Both the position numbers and the translations under genes were made by a program. The notes beneath the pieces are model-generated. The model saw only the letters and a program-made list of their open reading frames with translations, searched no databases and was not told the DNA's origin. Source: Hymenobacter sp. 15J16-1T3B (GTDB taxonomy: Bacteria > Bacteroidota > Bacteroidia > Cytophagales > Hymenobacteraceae). Taken from it: a stretch of DNA of 64,000 nt. This document shows positions 1 through 12,025 of this stretch, piece by piece (the stretch's first letter is position 1; every line of letters begins with the position of its first letter). The DNA lies in NCBI RefSeq assembly GCF_020711235.1, contig NZ_JAJFAV010000005.1, positions 186,001 to 250,000 of the forward strand. Reading direction: 5' to 3'.

Positions 1-1984
1 CTTTCGGGATGTTGATGTCGCCCAGACCCATCGACAGACCACCTTTGTAAGCCGACTGGAAGCCCAGCGTCTTGATGTCGTCGAGGAACTGCGCCGTGCG
101 GGCCATGCCCGTACGCTTGAACACCAGCGAAATGATCTGCTGCAGCTTCTTCTTGGTCAACAGCTCGTCCACGAAGCCGACTTCTTCCGGCACGTGCAGG
201 TTGAAGAGCACGCGGCCAGCCACGGTCTCAATCACCTTCGTTACCAAGTTGTCTTCCTCGTCGCGGACTTTCGTGCGCACCTTGATATAGGCGTGCTTCG
301 ACAGTTGACCTTCGTTGAGGGCAATAACTACCTCTTCCGCTGAGTAGAACACACGGCCTTCGCCCTGTACTACTTCCTCTTCGGTGGTGCGCTTGCCCTT
401 GGTCACGTAGTACAAGCCCAGAACCATGTCCTGCGACGGTACCGCAATCGGAGCGCCGTTGGCCGGGTTCAGGATGTTGTGCGAGGCCAGCATGAGCATC
501 GAGGCTTCCAGCACGGCGGCCGGCCCGAGGGGCACGTGCACAGCCATCTGGTCACCGTCAAAGTCAGCGTTGAAGGCGGTACACACCAGCGGGTGCAGCT
601 GGATAGCTTTGCCCTCGATGAGGCGGGGCTGGAACGCCTGGATACCAAGACGGTGCAGCGTAGGAGCACGGTTCAGCAGTACGGGGTGGCCCTTGAGCAC
701 GTTCTCGAGGATGTCCCATACCACAGCGTCCTTACGGTCCACGATTTTCTTGGCCGACTTCACTGTCTTCACGATGCCGCGCTCGATGAGCTTGCGGATA
801 ATGAACGGCTTGAACAGCTCGGCCGCCATGTTCTTGGGCAGACCGCACTCGTGCAGCTTCAGCTCCGGACCTACCACGATAACCGAACGGCCCGAGTAGT
901 CGACGCGCTTACCGAGCAGGTTCTGACGGAAGCGGCCCTGCTTGCCTTTCAGCATATCGGACAGCGACTTCAGCGCGCGGTTGCCTTCGGCGCGCACGGC
1001 ATTCACCTTACGCGAGTTGTCGAACAGCGAGTCGACGGCTTCCTGCAGCATGCGCTTCTCGTTGCGCAGAATCACCTCCGGAGCCTTGATTTCGATCAGG
1101 CGCTTGAGGCGGTTGTTGCGGATGATAACGCGACGGTACAGGTCGTTCAAGTCGGAGGTAGCAAAACGGCCACCGTCCAGGGGCACGAGGGGGCGCAGTT
1201 CCGGCGGAATCACCGGCACCATGCGAATCACCATCCACTCGGGACGGTTCTCGATGCGGCCGTTGGCTTCGCGGAAAGCTTCCACCACGCGCAGACGCTT
1301 CAAGGCCTCAGCCTTACGCTGCTGCGAAGTCTCGTGGGCGGCGGAGTCGCGCAGGGAGTAGCTCAGCTCGTCCAGGTTCAGGCGCTCCAGCAGCATTTGC
1401 AGCGCTTCGGCACCCATCTTGGCGATGAACTTCTGCGGGTCCTCGTTGGGCAGCATCTGGTTCTCGCGGGGGAGCTTGTCGATGATGTCCAGGTATTCGT
1501 CTTCCGTCAGGAAGTCGTACTGCTGCACGCCATCAGCCTCCAGCAAGCCCGGCTGCACTACCACGTAACGCTCGTAGTAGATGATCTGGTCGAGCTTCTT
1601 GGTGGGCAGGCCCAGCAGGTAACCAATCTTGTTGGGCAGCGACTTGAAGTACCAGATGTGCGCAACGGGTACCACCAGTTCGATGTGGCCCATCCGCTCG
1701 CGGCGCACCTTCTTCTCGGTCACCTCCACGCCGCAACGGTCGCAGATGATGCCCTTGTAGCGAATGCGTTTGTATTTGCCGCAGTGGCACTCCCAGTCTT
1801 TTACCGGTCCGAAGATCCGCTCGCAGAACAAGCCGCCCATTTCGGGCTTGTACGTGCGGTAGTTGATCGTCTCGGGCTTCACCACTTCCCCGTTCGAGCG
1901 CTCCAGAATGGCTTCCGGAGAGGCGAGCGAGATGGTGACTTTCGAGAAGTCTTGAACCAGCTTTTTCGTTTTTGCAAACGCCAT
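1..1984 (-). CDS. rpoC: DNA-directed RNA polymerase subunit beta' (N-terminal part, cut by window start)
   Basis: This is the largest RNA polymerase subunit, which carries the catalytic centre. About 661 codons are present and the C-terminal half lies outside the window. The protein starts [13 protein letters not shown] at an ATG at 1984. It has the N-terminal zinc-binding cluster CHCGKYKR...CDRCG near residues 65-85, and the magnesium-binding [10 protein letters not shown] motif near 540-572 on the plus-strand coordinates. It lies 380 bases downstream of rpoB on the same strand, the standard rpoBC order. The wide spacer contains a hairpin, described separately. Family identity is certain; no frameshift is seen in the part present. 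Confidence 0.98.
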   Translation of the reverse strand, partial: MAFAKTKKLVQDFSKVTISLASPEAILERSNGEVVKPETINYRTYKPEMGGLFCERIFGPVKDWECHCGKYKRIRYKGIICDRCGVEVTEKKVRRERMGHIELVVPVAHIWYFKSLPNKIGYLLGLPTKKLDQIIYYERYVVVQPGLLEADGVQQYDFLTEDEYLDIIDKLPRENQMLPNEDPQKFIAKMGAEALQMLLERLNLDELSYSLRDSAAHETSQQRKAEALKRLRVVEAFREANGRIENRPEWMVIRMVPVIPPELRPLVPLDGGRFATSDLNDLYRRVIIRNNRLKRLIEIKAPEVILRNEKRMLQEAVDSLFDNSRKVNAVRAEGNRALKSLSDMLKGKQGRFRQNLLGKRVDYSGRSVIVVGPELKLHECGLPKNMAAELFKPFIIRKLIERGIVKTVKSAKKIVDRKDAVVWDILENVLKGHPVLLNRAPTLHRLGIQAFQPRLIEGKAIQLHPLVCTAFNADFDGDQMAVHVPLGPAAVLEASMLMLASHNILNPANGAPIAVPSQDMVLGLYYVTKGKRTTEEEVVQGEGRVFYSAEEVVIALNEGQLSKHAYIKVRTKVRDEEDNLVTKVIETVAGRVLFNLHVPEEVGFVDELLTKKKLQQIISLVFKRTGMARTAQFLDDIKTLGFQSAYKGGLSMGLGDINIPK

Positions 1985-2364
1985 GTTGCTTGTGTTTAAG
2001 CTTTAGCTTGTTGCTTGTTTCACCGTTCGGTTTCTTCGGGCAGTGCCCAAACACTCAGAACAGCTCGACTCACGGAAAAGTGCTCTGCGGGTCGGATAGG
2101 TACGCCACGCAGTAGGTTTTCCGGGTCTGGGCGAAGCCTCGTCGGCTCCACTCGACCAGCTTGTTGATGACTTCTTGGCCTTGTAGTGTTGTCCTGACCA
2201 TATCTCGGAACAACGGCCGAAAAGCATGTCGCAAAGCCGCTCGTACAATTGTTCTATTCTGCTCGGCCCCCCTCCTACTCGCCGACGAGTCAGCCTAGGG
2301 CAGGATGCGCAAAATGGTTGCCGGCACCGAGGCACCGACAACCATTCTGTTAGCAGCTTTTAAA
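1985..2364 (-). other. rpoB-rpoC intergenic spacer
   Basis: This 380-base stretch has no convincing gene. Open frames here are short and run across the real gene ends. Apart from the hairpin at 2313-2346 I see no tRNA, promoter or repeat in it. It is long for an rpoB-rpoC junction. Confidence 0.6.
2313..2346 (-). terminator. hairpin in the rpoB-rpoC spacer (attenuator or processing site)
   Basis: Two 8-base arms (2313-2320 and 2339-2346) are perfect inverted repeats. Inside them a T-G wobble and a further 3-bp CGG/CCG pairing extend the stem to about 12 bp with a 10-base loop. On the minus strand the stem is followed directly by TTTTGC, a weak T run. It begins about 18 bases after the rpoB stop. 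It could reduce readthrough into rpoC or protect or process the transcript; a full terminator would be surprising because rpoC needs the upstream promoter. No TTG/TAnnTTTG promoter for rpoC was seen in the spacer. Confidence 0.5.
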
Positions 2365-6249
<3,885 letters not shown>

Positions 6250-6299
6250 TGTGTTAAGAATTAAAATGACACTGGGAGGGTGGAATCTTCAAACCATGC

Positions 6300-6397
6300 C
6301 AGTAGCGCGAGCCAACCACTCACGCATCGAAGAACAACCCCAGGGGCAAGAAAAACGTTCTTTGATGCAGTTAAGCCGTGGTAGGTTCGCGCTACTG
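6300..6397 (-). promoter_or_regulatory. long imperfect stem-loop in the rplL-rpoB spacer
   Basis: The 346-base gap between rplL and rpoB (6250-6595) holds no gene but a long inverted repeat. The outer arms 6300-6319 and 6378-6397 match in 18 of 20 positions. The inner arms 6324-6335 and 6357-6368 match in 11 of 12. The arms are separated by a small asymmetric internal loop and capped by a 21-base loop containing CCCCAGGGG. In the transcript this would form over 30 bp of nearly continuous duplex. In E. coli the equivalent gap carries an attenuator and an RNase III site; a similar role here is inference. No T run follows the stem, so it is not a simple terminator. No promoter motif was found in the remaining spacer. 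Confidence 0.65.
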
Positions 6398-6595
6398 TTT
6401 CGCCGCAAAAACGCTCCCAGAGCGTAGAAACAGCTTTTAGCAAAGTTTGCAGGCTACAAACAGGAAAAGACCTGACTTAGTTGCCAGGTCTAATCCATGC
6501 TTTGTCGGACTGGAAAAACAGGTGCGGCAAATGGAATCGACCGTTTCTGTTTTGGATTGGTCAGTCCGGTTAAAGCAGGTAGTGGAGAGAGGTAA

Positions 6596-6976
6596 TTACT
6601 TAACCTCTACTTCAGCACCAGCTTCTTCCAGCTGCTTCTTCAGGCCTTCAGCCTCGTCCTTAGCAACACCTTCTTTCAGGGGCTTCGGAGCGCCGTCAAC
6701 CAGTTCTTTGGCTTCCTTCAGGCCCAGGCCGGTCAGGTCTTTCACCAGCTTCACTACAGCCAGTTTCTGAGCGCCGGCCGACTTCAGGATTACGTCGAAC
6801 GAAGTCTTCTCTTCGGGAGCCTCAGCAGCAGCGCCAGCGCCACCACCAGCCATCATTACCGGAGCAGCAGCTGCCGGCTCGATGCCGTACTCGTCCTTCA
6901 GAATCGTGGCCAGTTCGTTAACTTCTTTAACGGTCAGGCTAACAAGCTGCTCTGCAAATGCTTTCAGATCTGCCAT
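6596..6976 (-). CDS. rplL: 50S ribosomal protein L7/L12
   Basis: This is the ribosomal stalk protein that recruits translation factors. It has 126 residues, normal for the family. The N-terminal dimerisation helices ([21 protein letters not shown]) are followed by an Ala/Gly-rich hinge around residues 35-52 and the C-terminal factor-binding domain with [12 protein letters not shown] and [17 protein letters not shown]. The gene follows rplJ by 60 bases on the same strand, the usual L10-L12 pairing. The next gene, rpoB, is separated by the structured spacer. Confidence 0.98.
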   Translation of the reverse strand: MADLKAFAEQLVSLTVKEVNELATILKDEYGIEPAAAAPVMMAGGGAGAAAEAPEEKTSFDVILKSAGAQKLAVVKLVKDLTGLGLKEAKELVDGAPKPLKEGVAKDEAEGLKKQLEEAGAEVEVK

Positions 6977-7036
6977 TTTGCAAAAAATTTGGGGTGTTGT
7001 TGAAAACGATGAATTGAGAGAGAAAGAGAGCAGCGG

Positions 7037-7591
7037 TTAGCCTGCGGCCTCTTCTTTTTCCGAAAGGGTTTTGAGGATGCCAGCCAGCTTGTTGCCGCCG
7101 CTCTGCAGAGCGCCGATAACGTTTTTGGCGGGCGACTGGAGCAGACCGATGATTTCACCGATGAGTTCCTGCTTGCCTTTGATGGTGGCCAGCGTTTCGA
7201 GCTGGTTGGCACCAACAAAGATGTCGCTGTCGAGGTAAGCGCCTTTCAGGACCGGCTTGGGCTCAACGCCGCGGCCGTAGTTCTGCGACTTGTAGAAGTC
7301 TTTCAGCAGCTTAGCCGGAGCCGAACCGGACTCCTGCGAGAACAGGATGCCCGACTGGCCTTTCAGGGCGGCGTCCATTGCCGAGGTGTCACTCGACAAA
7401 CGGTCCAGCGCCTTACGAATCAGCGAGTTTTTGTAGACCTTGTATTCCATGCCCCGGTTGAAGCAGAGGCGACGGAATTCGTTGATCTTAGCCACGGTCA
7501 TGCCCGAAGCATCCGTGAGGTAGAAGAAGCTGTATTCGCCGAATTTGCCGGCCAGCTCATCTACGAGGGCGTATTTTTCTTCCTTCGTCAT
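7037..7591 (-). CDS. rplJ: 50S ribosomal protein L10
   Basis: L10 anchors L7/L12 dimers to 23S rRNA at the stalk base. The product has 184 residues, slightly longer than many L10 proteins, and begins MTKEEKYALVDELAGKFGE with the L10 core (NEFRRLCFNRGMEYKVYKNSLIRKAL). The C-terminal helix that binds L12 is present. Only 14 bases separate it from rplA, so there is no room for the long L10 leader found upstream of rplJ in E. coli or Bacillus; regulation by L10 would have to act elsewhere. Confidence 0.97.
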   Translation of the reverse strand: MTKEEKYALVDELAGKFGEYSFFYLTDASGMTVAKINEFRRLCFNRGMEYKVYKNSLIRKALDRLSSDTSAMDAALKGQSGILFSQESGSAPAKLLKDFYKSQNYGRGVEPKPVLKGAYLDSDIFVGANQLETLATIKGKQELIGEIIGLLQSPAKNVIGALQSGGNKLAGILKTLSEKEEAAG

Positions 7592-7605
7592 GATCAGGCG
7601 TGTAA

Positions 7606-8304
7606 TTACTTGGCGGAATTCACAGCGGTGTCAACCGGTACGCCGGGGCTCATCGTGCTCGAGAGCGTGATGCTCTTGATGTACGTACCCTTAGCCGACG
7701 AAGGCTTCAGACGCTGCAGGGTCTGGATCAGCTCCAGTGCGTTTTCGGCCAGCTTCTGCTCGTCGAACGACACTTTGCCAACCGAGGTGTGAATGATACC
7801 GGTCTTGTCAACTTTGAAGTCGATTTTACCAGCCTTCACTTCCTGCACAGCCTTGGCAACGTCCGTGGTTACGGTGCCCGACTTGGGGTTCGGCATCAGG
7901 CCACGCGGACCCAGTACGCGGCCCAGACGGCCAACCTTGGCCATTACAGCCGGCATCGTGATGATAACGTCTACATCCGTCCAACCCTTCTCGATTTTCG
8001 AGATGTAGTCGTCCAGACCTACGAAGTCAGCACCAGCAGCGGTAGCTTCGGCTTCTTTGTCCGGGGTTACCAAAGCCAGCACACGTACGGTTTTACCCGT
8101 GCCGTGGGGCAGCGTTGCCACGCCGCGAACCATCTGGTCAGCTTTGCGCGGGTCAACACCCAGGCGTACGTCGATGTCTACCGAAGCGTCAAACTTGGTG
8201 AAGGTGATTTCCTTTACCACTTTGGCGGCGTCCTGCAGCGACCGTACTTCCGTCAGATCGAATTTGGCAAGGGCTTCCTTGCGCTTTTTGCTCACTTTAG
8301 CCAT
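7606..8304 (-). CDS. rplA: 50S ribosomal protein L1
   Basis: L1 forms the L1 stalk involved in E-site tRNA release and, in many bacteria, represses its own operon. It has 232 residues and contains the family segments [22 protein letters not shown] and [21 protein letters not shown]. It follows rplK by 12 bases and precedes rplJ by 14, a tight co-transcribed arrangement. The start at 8304 ([12 protein letters not shown]) is standard. Confidence 0.98.
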   Translation of the reverse strand: MAKVSKKRKEALAKFDLTEVRSLQDAAKVVKEITFTKFDASVDIDVRLGVDPRKADQMVRGVATLPHGTGKTVRVLALVTPDKEAEATAAGADFVGLDDYISKIEKGWTDVDVIITMPAVMAKVGRLGRVLGPRGLMPNPKSGTVTTDVAKAVQEVKAGKIDFKVDKTGIIHTSVGKVSFDEQKLAENALELIQTLQRLKPSSAKGTYIKSITLSSTMSPGVPVDTAVNSAK

Positions 8305-8316
8305 GGTCCTAGCCGA

Positions 8317-8760
8317 TTACTTGGTGAGGGGGCTTTCGCCCGTAATGGTGAGGCCCATGCTGCGGGCGGTGCCAGCAACGAGTTTCATGGCCGACTCGAT
8401 CTTGAAGGCGTTCAAGTCGGGCATCTTCGTTTCGGCAATTTGGCGGACTTGGTCCCAGGTCACCGAGCCAACCTTGTTACGGTTCGGCTCTTTCGACCCG
8501 CTCTGAATCTTCGCTGCTTCCATGAGCAGGATCGGCGCAGGCGGCGTCTTAATGACAAAGTCAAACGACTTGTCAGTGTACATGGTGATGAGAACAGGTA
8601 ACACTTGGCCGGCTTTATCCTGGGTGCGAGCATTGAACTGCTTGCAGAACTCCATGATGTTCAAGCCTTTCGAACCAAGCGCAGGTCCAATCGGCGGGGC
8701 AGGGTTTGCCGCGCCTCCCTTTACCTGAAGCTTCAGGTAACCTCTGATTTCCTTGGCCAT
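8317..8760 (-). CDS. rplK: 50S ribosomal protein L11
   Basis: L11 forms the GTPase-associated centre with 23S rRNA. The protein has 147 residues with the proline-rich N-terminal domain ([30 protein letters not shown]) and the RNA-binding C-terminal domain ending in the [16 protein letters not shown] segment. It is the first ribosomal protein gene after nusG and has a 111-base leader containing two small hairpins, listed separately. Confidence 0.98.
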   Translation of the reverse strand: MAKEIRGYLKLQVKGGAANPAPPIGPALGSKGLNIMEFCKQFNARTQDKAGQVLPVLITMYTDKSFDFVIKTPPAPILLMEAAKIQSGSKEPNRNKVGSVTWDQVRQIAETKMPDLNAFKIESAMKLVAGTARSMGLTITGESPLTK

Positions 8761-8782
8761 TTGGTTGATTACTTCGGCTGTG

Positions 8783-8856
8783 GGTGGCTCCCACCGCCGT
8801 TGTGAAAAATGCTCCTATGGAAGCGGCTACCAGTCCGGAGCGGACGACCAGTAGCC
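8783..8856 (-). promoter_or_regulatory. structured leader between nusG and rplK (possible L1 operator)
   Basis: The 111-base nusG-rplK gap contains two compact hairpins. One has arms 8833-8837 and 8841-8845 around a 3-base loop, enclosed by a 6-bp outer pairing 8825-8830 with 8851-8856. The other has arms 8783-8787 and 8791-8795, again with a 3-base loop. In several bacteria L1 binds the rplK leader to repress rplKA; assigning that role here is inference from position only. Confidence 0.35.
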
Positions 8857-8871
8857 CAACTGTAACAGTTC

Positions 8872-9432
8872 TTAGACTTCTTTTTCGACCTGCGTGTAGC
8901 TCAGCTCCATTGGAGTGCTACGGCCGAAAATTTTCACGATTACGTTCAGCTTCTTGCGTTCCTCGAATACCTCAGATACGGTACCCGACATGCCCGCAAA
9001 GCCACCGTCGATAATCTTTACCAACTCGCCGGCTACAAAAGGCACTTCCAGCGCGGCCGGTTGCTCCTCCGTTTCATCAACGATGCCGAGGATGCGGTTC
9101 ACTTCGCTCATGCGTAGCGGAATGGGCTTGGCGTTAGACGTCTTACCCTCTTTGTCGCTGAGGAAGCCCAACACGCCCGGCGTGGTGGTGATAATGTGGT
9201 CCACCTCCCCGTGCGTCAGATCGGCGTGGATGAGGATGTACCCGGGGAAGAAGCTACGCTCGCGCACTCGCTTCTTGCCATTACGCATCTCGTACACCTT
9301 TTCAGCCGGAATCAGCACCTGCGGCACCAACTCATCGAGCCCGTGGCGGTGGATTTCCGTTTCAAGGTATTGCTTGGCTTTCTTCTCTTGGCCGCTGACC
9401 GAGCGCACCACGTACCACTTCAGTTCTCCCAT
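8872..9432 (-). CDS. nusG: transcription termination/antitermination factor NusG
   Basis: NusG travels with RNA polymerase and links it to Rho or the ribosome. The 186-residue product starts MGELKWYVVRSVSGQEKKAK, the normal NGN-domain opening, includes RSFFPGYILIHAD, and ends with a KOW domain (GELVKIIDGGFAGMSGTVSEV) around residues 130-160. It follows secE by 25 bases, the classic secE-nusG pair, and leads into the rplKAJL genes. Confidence 0.98.
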   Translation of the reverse strand: MGELKWYVVRSVSGQEKKAKQYLETEIHRHGLDELVPQVLIPAEKVYEMRNGKKRVRERSFFPGYILIHADLTHGEVDHIITTTPGVLGFLSDKEGKTSNAKPIPLRMSEVNRILGIVDETEEQPAALEVPFVAGELVKIIDGGFAGMSGTVSEVFEERKKLNVIVKIFGRSTPMELSYTQVEKEV

Positions 9433-9457
9433 TTTCCTAGCTGGTTAGTGGTAAAGC

Positions 9458-9652
9458 TTAGCGGAACGAATTGTAAAACGCCTTCAGCAGCGACTCAAAG
9501 GTCACGTCCATCAGACCCACCACGATGGCAAACACCAGCGAACCGATGAGTACCAGGCCGGCACTCTTCTGCAGTTCCTCGAAAGAAGGCCACGTCACTT
9601 TGTAGCGCATCTCTTCGACGGTATCGCGGAAGTACTTCGACAGCTTATCCAT
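9458..9652 (-). CDS. secE: preprotein translocase subunit SecE
   Basis: SecE stabilises SecY in the inner-membrane translocon. The 64-residue protein has the short one-helix form usual outside the gamma-proteobacteria. An amphipathic stretch (VEEMRYKVTWPSFEELQKSA, residues 12-31) is followed by one transmembrane segment (about residues 32-52). It lies between tRNA-Trp and nusG, the standard order. Confidence 0.95.
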   Translation of the reverse strand: MDKLSKYFRDTVEEMRYKVTWPSFEELQKSAGLVLIGSLVFAIVVGLMDVTFESLLKAFYNSFR

Positions 9653-9722
9653 GGTTGAAGGACCGATTGGCGGTAAGGCAAAAGCGGCCGCTTCAGCAGC
9701 GGCCGTCTTTAGGTTTAATCTG

Positions 9723-9793
9723 CACGGGCGGAGAGATTCGAACTCCCATCAAAGGTTTTGGAGACCTCTATTCTACCCTTGAACTACGCCCGT
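9723..9793 (-). tRNA. tRNA-Trp (CCA)
   Basis: The 71-base gene folds as a cloverleaf. The 7-bp acceptor stem pairs 9787-9793 with 9724-9730, the T loop contains GTTCGAATC, and the anticodon loop CTCCAAA gives CCA. The discriminator base is G, as usual for tRNA-Trp. The 3' CCA is not fully encoded. It is the first gene of the unit that continues into secE and nusG. Confidence 0.96.
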
Positions 9794-9833
9794 GTATGTT
9801 CCGCTTGAGGCAGGGATGCTTCAATTCGGAGTG

Positions 9834-9863
9834 CAAATGTACCGAAGGTTATGGATAAAACAA
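9834..9863 (-). promoter_or_regulatory. promoter of the tRNA-Trp-secE-nusG-rpl-rpoBC unit
   Basis: On the minus strand TTG (9861-9863) is followed by exactly 19 bases and TACATTTG (9834-9841). This matches the Bacteroidota major sigma consensus TTG-N19-21-TAnnTTTG. It lies about 40 bases upstream of the tRNA-Trp 5' end and downstream of the tuf terminator, so the ribosomal/polymerase unit need not rely on the tuf promoter. Confidence 0.75.
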
Positions 9864-10140
9864 ATTTGCCCGCAAAAATTTCACCCACGGATTTAGTTGA
9901 CGCACCGATAATTACAGCTGGATTGAAGCCAAAGCCTGCCGTTTACGTGAGCATCCGCATTGATTAGGCACTGAGTATTTTTTAAATCTGTCTTCAACAG
10001 CGGTCCGTTCGTAGTCTGTTATCTACTGGGTGGAGAGTAACGTGAACTGCTTTACAGATGCTTAATCCCGGGTATTTGCCTCTTCGTATCCAATGATAAT
10101 TAGTCAATGCAGCATGCTTCAGCAACTGCTAGAAAACACT

Positions 10141-10172
10141 ACGGCCTCTACTGGTTTCCCAATAGAGGCCGT
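10141..10172 (-). terminator. tuf terminator
   Basis: A perfect 10-bp stem pairs 10141-10150 with 10163-10172, with three more inner pairs, and is followed on the minus strand by AGTGTTTTCT. It starts about 28 bases after the tuf stop codon. It separates the tRNA-Tyr-Gly-Thr-tuf unit from the next unit. The remaining spacer between it and the promoter at 9834 shows nothing else. Confidence 0.8.
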
Positions 10173-10199
10173 GTGCCTAATAAGACCTTGAGGTCGTAA

Positions 10200-11387
10200 T
10201 TAGTCGAGGATTTCGGTTACCTGACCGGCACCTACCGTGCGGCCACCTTCGCGGATAGCGAAGCGCAGGCCTTTCTCCATAGCTACAGCGTTGATCAGCT
10301 CAACCGAGATGGTCACGTTGTCGCCAGGCATTACCATTTCTACGCCTTCAGCCAGCGAGATGATACCGGTAACGTCGGTGGTGCGGAAGTAGAACTGCGG
10401 ACGGTAGTTGTTGAAGAACGGCGTGTGACGGCCACCTTCTTCCTTCGACAGAACGTAAACTTCAGCCTTGAACTTTTTGTGGGGGGTTACCGAGCCGGGC
10501 TTGCAGATAACCATGCCGCGACGGATGGCTTCTTTTTCAATACCACGGAGCAGCAGACCTACGTTGTCACCAGCTTCGCCACGGTCCAGGATTTTGCGGA
10601 ACATCTCAACGCCCGTTACGGTCGACTTGAGGTTTTCAGCACCCATACCGAGGATTTCAACCGGCTCACCCGAGTTGATTACGCCGCGCTCGATACGACC
10701 AGTAGCTACGGTGCCACGGCCAGTAATCGAGAACACGTCTTCTACCGGCATCAGGAACGGCTGGTCCGTCAGACGCGGGGGAATCGGAATCCAGTTGTCA
10801 ACCGAGTCCATCAGTTGCTCGATGGTGCCAACCCATTTAGCGTCGCCGTTCAGACCACCCAGGGCCGAACCTTGGACTACCGGGATGTTGTCACCGTCGA
10901 AGTCGTAGAACGACAGCAGCTCGCGGATTTCCATCTCAACGAGTTCGAGCAGTTCGGGGTCGTCGACCATGTCGACTTTGTTCATGAACACCACCAGCTG
11001 CGGTACACCTACCTGGCGAGCCAGCAGGATGTGCTCACGGGTTTGGGGCATCGGGCCGTCGGTAGCAGCTACCACGAGGATAGCGCCGTCCATCTGAGCA
11101 GCACCAGTTACCATGTTCTTCACGTAGTCAGCGTGACCGGGGCAGTCAACGTGAGCGTAGTGACGGTTGGCGGTGGAGTACTCTACGTGAGCGGTGTTGA
11201 TGGTGATACCGCGCTCTTTTTCCTCCGGAGCGTTGTCGATCGAGGAGAAGTCACGCTTAGCGGCCAGACCTTTGTTAGCCAGCACGGTGGTGATGGCGGC
11301 GGTCAGAGTCGTTTTGCCGTGGTCCACGTGACCGATCGTGCCGATGTTTACGTGCGGCTTGGACCGGTCAAAAGTTTCTTTAGCCAT
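10200..11387 (-). CDS. tuf: translation elongation factor Tu
   Basis: EF-Tu delivers aminoacyl-tRNA to the ribosome using GTP. The 395-residue protein is full length, starting [23 protein letters not shown]-binding motifs are visible: GHVDHGKT (near residues 19-26), DCPGHADY (near 81-88) and NKVD (near 136-139). The C-terminal domains II and III are complete, ending [16 protein letters not shown]. It is co-directional with three tRNA genes upstream and has its own terminator downstream. Confidence 0.99.
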   Translation of the reverse strand: MAKETFDRSKPHVNIGTIGHVDHGKTTLTAAITTVLANKGLAAKRDFSSIDNAPEEKERGITINTAHVEYSTANRHYAHVDCPGHADYVKNMVTGAAQMDGAILVVAATDGPMPQTREHILLARQVGVPQLVVFMNKVDMVDDPELLELVEMEIRELLSFYDFDGDNIPVVQGSALGGLNGDAKWVGTIEQLMDSVDNWIPIPPRLTDQPFLMPVEDVFSITGRGTVATGRIERGVINSGEPVEILGMGAENLKSTVTGVEMFRKILDRGEAGDNVGLLLRGIEKEAIRRGMVICKPGSVTPHKKFKAEVYVLSKEEGGRHTPFFNNYRPQFYFRTTDVTGIISLAEGVEMVMPGDNVTISVELINAVAMEKGLRFAIREGGRTVGAGQVTEILD

Positions 11388-11547
11388 TGTAAAGAGATTG
11401 GGAAGAAATTTTGAGGGAAAAGAGGGTGCTTACGCGCTGCTTGTATACTGCAAGAAAGCGATACGCAGACTTCTCCCTAGGAAAAAACTGCACGTCGCTT
11501 GCTGCAGGCCAGACGGCGGCAGGCGCGCTGCCCCGTTAGGTTCACTC

Positions 11548-11622
<75 letters not shown>

Positions 11623-11660
11623 TTGTATCTTGATTAATCAGGCTCGGTCGGCGGAAAAAG

Positions 11661-11733
11661 AGCGGGAGACGAGGTTCGAACCCGCGACCTGCAGCTTGGA
11701 AGGCTGCCGCTCTACCAACTGAGCTACTCCCGC
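11661..11733 (-). tRNA. tRNA-Gly (TCC)
   Basis: This 73-base cloverleaf has a GCGGGAG acceptor stem (11727-11733 with 11662-11668), a T loop with GTTCGAACC and anticodon loop CTTCCAA giving TCC. No CCA is encoded. It lies between tRNA-Tyr and tRNA-Thr in the tuf unit. Confidence 0.96.
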
Positions 11734-11764
11734 GTGTGAGCTGATTAGCAAGAAGAAAATGAAG

Positions 11765-11847
11765 TGGGGGGAGAAGGATTCGAACCTTCGAAGTCGTAAG
11801 ACAACGGATTTACAGTCCGTCCCATTTGGCCGCTCTGGAATCCCCCC
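11765..11847 (-). tRNA. tRNA-Tyr (GTA)
   Basis: This 83-base gene is a class II tRNA with a long variable arm. The acceptor stem GGGGGGA (11841-11847) pairs with 11766-11772; the anticodon loop is CTGTAAA, giving GTA. The discriminator is A and no CCA is encoded. It is the first gene after the promoter at 11932-11961. Confidence 0.96.
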
Positions 11848-11931
11848 GTGTCAGATCTTCGGCCGGATACCGAAGCGCTTTTTGTTTCAGTTCAGAACCC
11901 GCTGCGGTGAGTAGGTCGCTGAATTGGATTG

Positions 11932-11961
11932 CAAAATTAGGGGCTTTCTGATGCAAGTCAA
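11932..11961 (-). promoter_or_regulatory. promoter of the tRNA-Tyr-Gly-Thr-tuf unit
   Basis: TTG (11959-11961, minus strand) is followed by exactly 19 bases and TAATTTTG (11932-11939), a perfect Bacteroidota TAnnTTTG element. The tRNA-Tyr 5' end lies about 85 bases downstream, so the primary transcript carries a leader that must be trimmed. Confidence 0.8.
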
Positions 11962-12025
11962 GCACCCGCGCAAAAACCTGAACTATTTTTTTTCGTTGTT
12001 TTTCGCTAAAAAGGCCTAAACCGCG

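Noticed and set aside
479-1999. 506-codon plus-strand frame and similar long frames opposite rpoC
   Set aside because: It is the antisense shadow of rpoC; GC-rich codon use opens the opposite strand.
7592-7605. L10-type leader upstream of rplJ
   Set aside because: Only 14 bases separate rplA and rplJ, so the leader cannot fit.
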